Origin: Gammaproteobacteria bacterium | GTDB lineage: Bacteria > Pseudomonadota > Gammaproteobacteria > GCA-001735895 | DNA length: 9,245 bases | Reading direction: 5' to 3' | NCBI GenBank assembly: GCA_003231795.1 | Contig: QIJI01000166.1 | Span: 1-9,245 of the forward strand | Shown: positions 1-5,931 of the stretch, in pieces | Layout: each line of letters begins with the position of its first letter | How positions within the stretch are numbered: position 1 is the first letter of the stretch | The notes under the pieces: model-generated | Database searches by the model: none | Seen by the model: the letters and a program-made list of their open reading frames with translations, nothing else | What the model was told of the DNA's origin: nothing | Position numbers and translations under genes: made by a program

Positions 1-287
1 AGCACAATATTACCCCAAAGGGCATCGTCAAACGTGTTACCGATATTATGGATGTTGGTGACAGTAGACCGGGGCGGGGCAAGCGGCGGTTCGATCGTGT
101 GGCCGAAGACGCGCCGCGTTACGATCAACTCAATGCCAAACAGTTCAACGCGAAGCTGAAGCAGCTTGAAAATAATATGTATCAGCATGCGCGGGATCTA
201 GAATTTGAACAGGCGGCCCAATTACGTGATCAGATTTCGGACATCAAGGATTCGTACTTCAAGCTGTCCTGGCAGAAACAAACATAG
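1..287 (+). CDS. uvrB: UvrB, excinuclease ABC subunit B, C-terminal 94 residues (5' truncated by the window edge)
   Basis: UvrB is the damage-verifying helicase-like subunit of bacterial nucleotide excision repair. It is loaded by UvrA and recruits the UvrC nuclease. Only the C-terminal end is present. The reading frame runs from base 3 without a start, so the gene begins upstream of the window. The first residues, HNITPKGIVKRVTDIM, match the conserved segment that closes the helicase core (HGITPxG...K.V.DI). A charged linker follows (roughly bases 60-120), then a C-terminal UVR domain of about 40 residues (bases about 145-265) with the pattern LEFEQAAQLRDQI, the helical hairpin that contacts UvrC. 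The stop is TAG at 285-287. The last four codons (QKQT) and the stop lie in a 15-base tandem duplication that supplies a second in-frame TAG at 303-305. UVR motifs also occur in UvrC and ClpC, but the upstream segment is specific to UvrB. Confidence 0.95.
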   Translation, partial: HNITPKGIVKRVTDIMDVGDSRPGRGKRRFDRVAEDAPRYDQLNAKQFNAKLKQLENNMYQHARDLEFEQAAQLRDQISDIKDSYFKLSWQKQT

Positions 288-298
288 CAGAAACAAAC
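272..298 (+). repeat. Tandem 12-base direct repeat, period 15, across the uvrB stop codon
   Basis: The 12-mer GCAGAAACAAAC occurs at 272-283 and again at 287-298. The second copy is in the same frame, so reading through the first TAG would add Q-K-Q-T-E before a second TAG at 303-305. It looks like a local slippage duplication at the gene end. Nothing shows that it is functional. Confidence 0.85.
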
Positions 299-314
299 TG
301 AGTAGAGGACAAGT

Positions 315-1469
315 ATGGCCATTCATTTCAGCATCAAAGAGCTACAACAACGACGTGATCGTGTATGCCGCGAATTGCAGGAGCTGGGTTTATCTGCGCT
401 GCTCTGTTTTCGACAGGAGAGCGATTATTACCTAACCGGCTACGATACATTTGGTTATTGTTTTTTCCAATGTTTGGTGCTGTGCGCCGATGGACGCACT
501 GCCTTGATAACTCGGGCTCCCGATTTGAGGCAGGCCCAAAATACTTCGGTTGTTGAAGATATTCGAGTCTGGACGGATGGTGCCGACAGTAATCCGCAAC
601 GGGAACTGGTGGCGTTACTTGATGAGTATGGACTTAAAGGTAAATCCCTCGGTATCGAATACGATGCCTATGGTCTGACAGCGAAATTATGGCGTCGGCT
701 TGAAACTGAAGCTGCGGGATTCTGCACTTTTGAAGATGCGTCAGATCTGGTTACCGCGCATCGAGTCGTCAAAAGTGACAGCGAAATTGAGTATGTACGA
801 CGAGCATCAGAGCTCGCTGACGATGCACTTGATGCTGCTGTAAGTCTGATCAAACCCGGTGCCTGGGAGGGTGATATTCTGGCGGCAATGCATAATGCCA
901 CTTTTTCAGGAGGTGGTGATTACCCTGCGAATGAGTTCATCATCGGAGCAGGGCAGGATGCGCTGCTATGTCGGTACTTTTCGGGAAGAAAGCATTTGCA
1001 GGCGCAAGATCAGTTGACTCTCGAATGGGCCGGTACTTATCGCCACTACCATTCAGTGATGATGCGAACCATCATTCTCGGCGAACCCTCCGCTGAACAA
1101 ATTCACATGCATGATATTTCGGTTAAAGTTATCGAGGCCTGTGAAGCGGCTTTGCGCCCTGGAATTGCGATGGGTGACCTGTTCGAAATTTACGCGAGTA
1201 TGGCCGAAGAAAGCGGGTTAACCGAGCATCGATTTAATGCCTGCGGCTATTCACTCGGCGCCACCTTTACTCCGACCTGGATGGATTGGCCAATGATTTT
1301 TCGAGGTAATGCAGTTCTTGCCGAAACCAACATGGTGTATTTCCTGAATGTTATTTTTGTCAATTCAGCGACTCAACAGGCTATGACCTTGAGTCACACC
1401 GTGCGAGTGACTGAAGATGGTTGCGAACGACTGAATCGATCTCCACTGGATTTAATCGTCATCAATTAA
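315..1469 (+). CDS. Creatinase/ectoine-hydrolase-like M24-fold protein lacking canonical metal ligands
   Basis: A 384-residue protein of normal M24B length, with an N-terminal creatinase-type domain (about 1-150) and a C-terminal pita-bread domain (about 155-384). The ATG is preceded by GAGGA at 305-309, a good ribosome-binding site. Family members hydrolyse Xaa-Pro peptides, creatine or the ectoine ring. Visible signatures are GGGDYPA (199-205), LEWAG (236-240), YRHYHSVMMRT (242-252), GYSLG (311-315), WMDWPM (322-327) and TVRVTEDG (362-369). Aligned by eye with prolidases, all five metal-binding positions are substituted: E237, V248, Y312, N345 and a Ser/His at 360-361. The GGDYPA, EWAG-like and GYxxG patterns recall ectoine hydrolase (DoeA/EutD) and creatinase, which are metal-independent. 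However, the expected substrate His aligns with R220 and the last Glu with H361. It may be a divergent hydrolase or a pseudoenzyme. The substrate is unknown, and no ectoine or creatine genes are nearby. It sits 27 bases after uvrB and is probably cytoplasmic, since no signal peptide is seen. Confidence 0.85.
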   Translation: MAIHFSIKELQQRRDRVCRELQELGLSALLCFRQESDYYLTGYDTFGYCFFQCLVLCADGRTALITRAPDLRQAQNTSVVEDIRVWTDGADSNPQRELVALLDEYGLKGKSLGIEYDAYGLTAKLWRRLETEAAGFCTFEDASDLVTAHRVVKSDSEIEYVRRASELADDALDAAVSLIKPGAWEGDILAAMHNATFSGGGDYPANEFIIGAGQDALLCRYFSGRKHLQAQDQLTLEWAGTYRHYHSVMMRTIILGEPSAEQIHMHDISVKVIEACEAALRPGIAMGDLFEIYASMAEESGLTEHRFNACGYSLGATFTPTWMDWPMIFRGNAVLAETNMVYFLNVIFVNSATQQAMTLSHTVRVTEDGCERLNRSPLDLIVIN

Positions 1470-1472
1470 AAC

Positions 1473-1534
1473 CGGGCTGCCATTGCGCAACATGATCTGA
1501 TGTGGAGCTACCGTCACATCGGCCCCCGAGCCCG
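1473..1534. repeat. Nested inverted repeats just after the M24 gene
   Basis: Four bases past the M24 stop, CGGGCT (1473-1478) pairs with AGCCCG (1529-1534). Inside it CTGATGTG (1497-1504) pairs with CACATCGG (1515-1522), with one G-U and a 10-base loop. No U-run follows, so this is not a classical intrinsic terminator. It could protect the 3' end of the transcript or be chance. Confidence 0.4.
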
Positions 1535-1552
1535 ATACGTCGGACCGCGGAG

Positions 1553-1581
1553 TCCATTTTTCGAAAGTGTCAGAAAATGGA
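1553..1581. terminator. Weak bidirectional terminator candidate between convergent genes
   Basis: TCCATTTT (1553-1560) and AAAATGGA (1574-1581) form an 8-base-pair stem with a 13-base loop. It lies between the convergent M24 and tgpA-like genes, 17 bases past the latter's stop. The A/T tracts are inside the stem, so RNA from either strand would end the hairpin in a short A- or U-rich arm. The stem is AT-rich, so termination strength is doubtful. Confidence 0.25.
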
Positions 1582-1597
1582 TATTTGCAAGAATCGA

Positions 1598-3574
1598 CTA
1601 TTGAATCGTATTGATCATAGTGCGCAGATTGTTCAACGACAGTTCAGAAGCACCCTGCCTGCCGTATTTGATACGATTATACAAATCGACGATGTTTGCC
1701 AACTGATCAGATTGAGAAAAATTGTCCCGCCGGGCGCGTTTCAGAAAAGCGCGTGTATCCTCGGCCGGCTTAATTTCGAGACCACGGCGTGCCAGCTTTT
1801 TTAAAAGACGTTTGAAATGAATTTCGTAAATTTCCGGTCGTGGCGGGCGTTCACGATACCAGACCCCTAGCCAGAAAATACCGCTGACTGCAGACAACAG
1901 AATCACCATCGTAAACACCATATCTGCCCAGCTATCGATCCCAAGGTCGAGGCGGCTCAGAAAATCCATCTGTCTGCGCTGATCGTAATCCAGCACCCAG
2001 TCGTTCCAGCTATGTTGAAGATTGTCCCAACTATAAAGCAGGTTGCTAAAAATCGGGTTTCGATTCTGAATCCTGAAACTGGAATTACCCTCGGAAAGCG
2101 CGCTATCGAGTCCCCGCTCGATTCGGCTTGGCGAAACTGCCGCTGTCGGATCAACTCTCATCCAGCCCCGTTCCCGGATCCAAACTTCGGTCCAGGCATG
2201 CGCATCCGACTGCCGTACAATCAGATAGTTGCCGATCCGATTAAACTCGCCACCCTGATAACCGGTAACAATTCGCGCGGGAATACCGGCGGCGCGCATC
2301 AGCAGCGCAAAACTTCCGGCGTAGAGCTCACAAAATCCGCGACGACTGGAAAATAAAAACTTGTCGAATACGTTACCTGTCAGCACGGGTGGTTGCAGCG
2401 TGTATACAAATTCCTGGTCGCGATACATGGTAAGTACATGTTGAACAATTTCCTGTGGATCTTCGTATTGCTGTGCCAGCGATTTCCCAAACGCAATAGT
2501 TTTCGGATTCAATTCTGGCGGATAAGATCGAGTCAGATTGAGATAATCGTCCGATTCGATGATTCCAACGCGATACAGCAAACGCGACTCCATCTCGTAA
2601 CGCAGCAAGTCGTTGATCTTTTTATTGCTGAGCAACTGAAAATCTTCGGTCATCATACTTTCATCGGCCAGTTTTGTCGGCACGTCCAGTGCCAGTAACC
2701 AGCGTTCCCCGTTAGGTTCCAGCGTCACGGTATAACGAGTTGGCTCGTCGTAAGTCGTCAAACTCAGAATGTCGAGGCGCTTGCGCGGAGCCTGCGACCA
2801 TCGGTAACCGTCGAACAAGGCCAAAACCGGTCCACGCCAATAAAGCTGGTTCTGCGCCGGGATATCGCCTTCAAAGTCGACTCGAAAGGCGACTTCATTA
2901 TTGCGTATCAGATTACTGATCTGCCCCGGCGACATGCTATCGCTTAAGCCGGTAATACCACCGCGTTGTTCGTTGGGGAGCCCCCATAATGGTCCGGGGA
3001 CCCGCGGCACCAGTACAAACAAAATCAACATCAGTGGTATCGACATCACCACCAGGCGGGAGGCTACTCCAAAACGATCTTTCAAACTGCTGCTGTCATC
3101 GCGTTGATTGAGCGTGACCAGAGTCGTGGTAATAACAATCAGGGTGGCGAACATTAAAGCGGCGGTAAAAATGCTTTGCGAGTAAAGAAAATGCGTCGCG
3201 ATCAGGAAGTAGCATAAAAACACCAGAATCAACATGTCACGATGACGTCGGCTTTCTAGAAATTTTAAAGATGTCATCACGGTCAATAATGCGAGTCCGG
3301 CGTCTCGTCCAACGATGGTCCAGTACTCGGCAAATACACCGATTCCACCAAACAGTACCAATGGAATTAACAGCCACCCGGGTAGCTCACGAACCTTGTC
3401 GAGGTTTTGCAGGCCGCGCCAGCCAAGTGCGATCAATACGAAGGCAATTACCCACAGAGGCAGAGTCAGAAAATGAGGCGCGATGGAAAACAGGAAACAA
3501 AAGCAGACAGCAAAAACGCTGGAACGGCTGGGAATTTCCTGATGAATCGACTGGTAAGGCAGGTGGTCAGCCAT
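1598..3574 (-). CDS. tgpA: Transglutaminase-like membrane protein, TgpA/DUF3488 family
   Basis: A 658-residue inner-membrane protein, the usual TgpA length. The N-terminal part (about 20-190) is very hydrophobic and holds about six transmembrane helices, including segments near 67-84, 113-129, 134-152 and 172-190. A large periplasmic region follows, with a transglutaminase-like core at about 370-480. The papain-like triad is visible: C415 in RRGFCELYAG, H459 in SDAHAWTEVW and D475 in RVDPTA. One more membrane helix (about 551-571) leads to a cytoplasmic helical tail like DUF4129. The Pseudomonas aeruginosa homologue TgpA is reported to be critical for viability; the physiological substrate is not established. 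The ATG lies 2 bases past the upstream DUF58 stop with only a weak Shine-Dalgarno, which suggests translational coupling. The gene closes a moxR-DUF58-tgpA operon. Transamidase or protease activity is inferred from the triad. Confidence 0.93.
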   Translation of the reverse strand: MADHLPYQSIHQEIPSRSSVFAVCFCFLFSIAPHFLTLPLWVIAFVLIALGWRGLQNLDKVRELPGWLLIPLVLFGGIGVFAEYWTIVGRDAGLALLTVMTSLKFLESRRHRDMLILVFLCYFLIATHFLYSQSIFTAALMFATLIVITTTLVTLNQRDDSSSLKDRFGVASRLVVMSIPLMLILFVLVPRVPGPLWGLPNEQRGGITGLSDSMSPGQISNLIRNNEVAFRVDFEGDIPAQNQLYWRGPVLALFDGYRWSQAPRKRLDILSLTTYDEPTRYTVTLEPNGERWLLALDVPTKLADESMMTEDFQLLSNKKINDLLRYEMESRLLYRVGIIESDDYLNLTRSYPPELNPKTIAFGKSLAQQYEDPQEIVQHVLTMYRDQEFVYTLQPPVLTGNVFDKFLFSSRRGFCELYAGSFALLMRAAGIPARIVTGYQGGEFNRIGNYLIVRQSDAHAWTEVWIRERGWMRVDPTAAVSPSRIERGLDSALSEGNSSFRIQNRNPIFSNLLYSWDNLQHSWNDWVLDYDQRRQMDFLSRLDLGIDSWADMVFTMVILLSAVSGIFWLGVWYRERPPRPEIYEIHFKRLLKKLARRGLEIKPAEDTRAFLKRARRDNFSQSDQLANIVDLYNRIKYGRQGASELSLNNLRTMINTIQ

Positions 3575-3576
3575 CG

Positions 3577-4584
3577 TTATCCAGACTCATCGAGGTTAAA
3601 GGGCTGATTCAGGTCATCCTGTCGGAAAACGGCCAGCGCCTGCAGGCAGGCATGTTTGTGGGCGTTGCCAAAGCTCTGTTCGATAATGATGCCGGGCAAC
3701 TTCAGACCATATTTCTGTTCTTCATTTTCGGCTGCCAGTACCAGTGCCGTCATGAAACTCAGGCGCCGTTCGATCGAGTTTTCTTCAATCTGGTCCCAGT
3801 CTATCCATAGCGATGGTCGTGCCTGTCCCTGAAAAGTTTTGGTCAATAGCCCCTGGCCCCTGGCGTAGGCCTTCCACGAAATATGGCGTAGCGATTCGCC
3901 TTGCCGATGCTCGCGCAAACCAGCGAAATCGTCTCCTTCGATGGTGCTGGTGGAGGTCTTGCCATCAAACTGCTCGACCATGCTTTGTTGCAGTTTGATG
4001 TCATTTTCCGGGTGCGGGTATATTAGGACGGGTAAATCGTACTTGAGCCAGCCCCAGGCATGAAACAGCCCGGTTGGATAACGCGTGAAAATGGTAATCC
4101 CCTGGGGTTTGAATTGACCTCGCCGCCGGCTACGGATTTTAAGGCTGGCCTCGGTAGACTGCTGCGGGTCAAGCTTGAGGTAAACCGGGGTTTCCTGCAC
4201 GTATTGAATTCCGATTGCGTAACGTGATGCACTATTCGGATGGCTGATTTCAAACTTGAACTCGCAGGCCTGCCCGCAAAAAACGGGTCGCGGGATCTGT
4301 AACTTGATAGAGACTCCGAGCAGATTCTTATGGGTGTACCAGAGACTGATAATGGCCAGCGAAGTCAACATGAAGGTGAGCACAAATGCCATGCTGTTCT
4401 GGTAGTTAATGGCAGCCAGAAACAGAAACAGCAGCATGATCGCAAACAGGTAGCCGAATCGGGTCGGCAAGATGTAAAGGCGCCGGTTAAGCAGCAGTAT
4501 GCTGTCCTTGCTCGGTGGGTTATGGGCATCGACCCAGCGGTCAATACGGCGGCGGAAAAATTTCGACGGGGCGAGGCTCACCAC
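3577..4584 (-). CDS. Membrane-anchored DUF58 domain protein
   Basis: A 335-residue protein with two adjacent hydrophobic helices (about 42-60 and 65-82), a beta-rich domain (about 88-190) and the DUF58 signature at 217-242, with GDDFAGLREHRQGES followed by R233, H234 and ISWKAYAR. A C-terminal part resembling a von Willebrand A fold follows, including the strand SLWIDWD (258-264). DUF58 proteins are regularly encoded beside MoxR ATPases and are thought to work with them; their molecular action is not settled. The start is GTG at 4584 and a second GTG follows at once. GAGG (4595-4592) overlaps the stop codon of the upstream moxR-type gene and gives a well-spaced ribosome-binding site, which supports coupling. 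It ends 2 bases before the transglutaminase-like gene. Fusion to a classical MIDAS-bearing vWA domain is not evident. Confidence 0.9.
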   Translation of the reverse strand: MVSLAPSKFFRRRIDRWVDAHNPPSKDSILLLNRRLYILPTRFGYLFAIMLLFLFLAAINYQNSMAFVLTFMLTSLAIISLWYTHKNLLGVSIKLQIPRPVFCGQACEFKFEISHPNSASRYAIGIQYVQETPVYLKLDPQQSTEASLKIRSRRRGQFKPQGITIFTRYPTGLFHAWGWLKYDLPVLIYPHPENDIKLQQSMVEQFDGKTSTSTIEGDDFAGLREHRQGESLRHISWKAYARGQGLLTKTFQGQARPSLWIDWDQIEENSIERRLSFMTALVLAAENEEQKYGLKLPGIIIEQSFGNAHKHACLQALAVFRQDDLNQPFNLDESG

Positions 4585-4593
4585 GACACTGCC

Positions 4594-5553
4594 TCAGGGA
4601 ATTGCAATTTGTTCGAGCAAGCCATTGATCAGGTCGATGCTGCGGCTGGAATGCTGTTCCGCGGGGGTCAACCGGTGATCGGCAATAGCGGCGAATACCG
4701 CTTGAACGTCGCCCGGTTCAGCATGATTTCGTCCTCCCATCAATGCCCAGGCCCTGCTTGCCTGTACAACCGCCAGACCGGCTCGCGGCGAAAGGCCGTA
4801 GACAAAAAGCCCGGGATTGCGAGTGGCATGAACTAAATGCTGGACGTAGCGCAACAACCCATCGGAGCAATGAATTTCGCCGACTGCAGCCTGGATTTCG
4901 CAGAAACGTTCGATACTGACGACCGGCTGCATTTGGTACATTAACTCGCGCGGGTTGCCTCCGGAAAGCAGAGCGCGTTCCGCGTCCGGGTCGGGATAAC
5001 CGAGTTGGATTTTCATCATGAACCGGTCCAACTGGGATTCGGGTAACGGAAAAGTACCCGATTGATCGAGCGGGTTCTGGGTGCCGATAACAAAAAATGG
5101 TTGTTCCAGCGGATGAGTTTCACCTTCGACCGTGACCTGCTTTTCTTCCATTGCCTCGAGCAGGGCGCTTTGGGTTTTCGGGGTGGCCCGGTTTATTTCA
5201 TCCGCCAGAATGAAATGAGCAAACACCGGCCCGGGATGAAATTTGAACTCCTGTTTTTTGGGGTCGAAAATCGAAACCCCGAGAATATCGGCCGGCAGCA
5301 AGTCGCTGGTAAACTGAATCCGATTGAATGCCAGCCCAAACACCTGGGCCATCGACTGCGACAGAGTCGTCTTGCCAACGCCTGGCAAATCTTCGATCAG
5401 GCAATGGCCGCTCGCAATCAAACAGCAAACCGCCAGTCTGACCTGGTTTGGTTTCCCAAGAATAATGGTTTCAATTGCGTTAACCGCCTTGTTGATATCG
5501 GCCTGAATGCCCGCAATCGAGTTATCGGTTGTATCCAGCACTATGCATCTCAC
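4594..5553 (-). CDS. moxR: MoxR-family AAA+ ATPase
   Basis: A complete 319-residue MoxR ATPase, cytosolic and expected to form hexamers that remodel or activate partner complexes using ATP. The motifs are Walker A EDLPGVGKTT (54-63), Walker B FILADEIN (114-121), sensor 1 GTQNP (157-161), the arginine-finger region ESQLDRF (172-178, R177) and sensor 2 GLSPRAG (253-259, R257), followed by the C-terminal lid domain. It is the first gene of a minus-strand operon with a DUF58 protein and a TgpA-like transglutaminase, a conserved gammaproteobacterial arrangement. Two starts are possible. GTG at 5553 (MRCIVLDTTD) has no clear ribosome-binding site. GTG at 5541 (MLDTTDNSIA) is preceded by GTGAG at suitable spacing and gives a more typical N-terminus, so the true start may be four codons later. 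The product is well supported. Its target is unknown, and the symbol is a family label. Confidence 0.93.
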   Translation of the reverse strand: MRCIVLDTTDNSIAGIQADINKAVNAIETIILGKPNQVRLAVCCLIASGHCLIEDLPGVGKTTLSQSMAQVFGLAFNRIQFTSDLLPADILGVSIFDPKKQEFKFHPGPVFAHFILADEINRATPKTQSALLEAMEEKQVTVEGETHPLEQPFFVIGTQNPLDQSGTFPLPESQLDRFMMKIQLGYPDPDAERALLSGGNPRELMYQMQPVVSIERFCEIQAAVGEIHCSDGLLRYVQHLVHATRNPGLFVYGLSPRAGLAVVQASRAWALMGGRNHAEPGDVQAVFAAIADHRLTPAEQHSSRSIDLINGLLEQIAIP

Positions 5554-5603
5554 TAATTGCTAGTCTTATCGACCAAGTTTAGCCGAAATCGTTTGATTCT
5601 TCC

Positions 5604-5619
5604 GTGAATTAAATTTCAC
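5604..5619. promoter_or_regulatory. Imperfect dyad upstream of moxR, possible operator
   Basis: GTGAATTAAATTTCAC has perfect 5-base arms (GTGAA / TTCAC) around an AT-rich 6-base centre. It lies about 50 bases upstream of the moxR start and contains a -10-like TTTAAT on the minus strand. The symmetry suits a dimeric regulator. No regulator is identified and only one copy is seen. Confidence 0.3.
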
Positions 5620-5640
5620 TAAAATGACTTTCCCGCACGA

Positions 5641-5793
5641 CTAATATGGATGTAGTGCGATACGGCGTTCCAATAAGCGGGCTGCGGCCAGCGTCGTACT
5701 GCCATCACACACTTCTATTGGATATCGACCGGGCGCGGTGAGGAAGGACAGCAGCGCTTCGCGGTTGTCAAAGTGTCGGACCGAGGTTGTCAT
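5641..5793 (-). CDS. Possible small protein of 50 residues, unrecognised
   Basis: An ATG at 5793 opens a 50-codon frame ending at TAG 5643-5641. The protein starts MTTSVRHFDNREALLSFL and contains an EVCDGSTTLAAARLLERRI segment. It looks soluble, with two probable amphipathic helices and no membrane span. Codon third positions are GC-rich in the first half, as in neighbouring genes, and the frame fills the GC-richer island of an otherwise AT-rich gap. Against it, no Shine-Dalgarno precedes the ATG; upstream is ATCACCTC. An in-frame TAA lies 36 bases upstream, so the frame does not extend. It is on the same strand as moxR, 87 bases ahead of it, so it could be the first gene of that operon. The family is unknown and no function is proposed. 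Confidence 0.35.
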   Translation of the reverse strand: MTTSVRHFDNREALLSFLTAPGRYPIEVCDGSTTLAAARLLERRIALHPY

Positions 5794-5837
5794 GAGGTGA
5801 TAACTATAGAGAATAAAGTGAGAATATTAAGGTAAAA

Positions 5838-5870
5838 ATGAACTCTCATGCGCGAAACGTAGCCTTTTAA
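5838..5870 (+). CDS. Possible 10-codon leader ORF upstream of the response regulator
   Basis: ATG at 5838, preceded by AAGG (5829-5832) at normal spacing, encodes MNSHARNVAF and stops at TAA 5868-5870, 61 bases before the response-regulator start. It has a better ribosome-binding site than the gene it precedes. Its amino acids give no attenuation signature such as a run of one residue. It may be a translated leader or chance. Confidence 0.2.
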   Translation: MNSHARNVAF

Positions 5871-5931
5871 TCTGTATCATTGGCTACCCGTTTCCCGGAT
5901 TCGGATTTTTACACACCAGTGATGCCAATTT

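Larger units (their letters stand above)
5554..5931. other. 378-base divergent intergenic region between moxR and the response-regulator gene
   Basis: This gap must hold the promoters for the minus-strand operon and the plus-strand response regulator. No convincing sigma-70 promoter could be placed for either. For the plus strand there is a TTGTCA at 5787-5792 without a good -10 at proper distance, and a TATCAT at 5875-5880 without a -35. The moxR-proximal part (5554-5640) is AT-rich and includes a dyad. The middle (5641-5793) is GC-richer and open on the minus strand. The part next to the response regulator (5794-5931) is AT-rich, with a possible short leader ORF. No strong intrinsic terminator is seen. 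Confidence 0.6.

Noticed and set aside
1502..1804. 100-codon plus-strand frame starting in the convergent gap
   Set aside because: Most of it overlaps the 3' end of the transglutaminase-like gene in antisense. There is no ribosome-binding site or recognisable domain.
3271..3810. 179-codon open frame on the plus strand
   Set aside because: It lies antisense to the transglutaminase-like and DUF58 genes, both with clear family motifs. The antisense product resembles no protein family and is an overlap artefact.
4330..4836. 168-codon open frame on the plus strand
   Set aside because: It runs antisense across the DUF58/moxR junction. Composition follows the opposite strand's codon use and no motif is seen.
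5062..5556. 164-codon open frame on the plus strand
   Set aside because: It is antisense to the MoxR Walker A and B region, which is unmistakably coding on the minus strand.
5669..5722. Inverted repeat TCCAATA / TATTGGA
   Set aside because: Seven-base arms are separated by about 40 bases inside a possible coding frame. This is expected by chance and has no supporting context.
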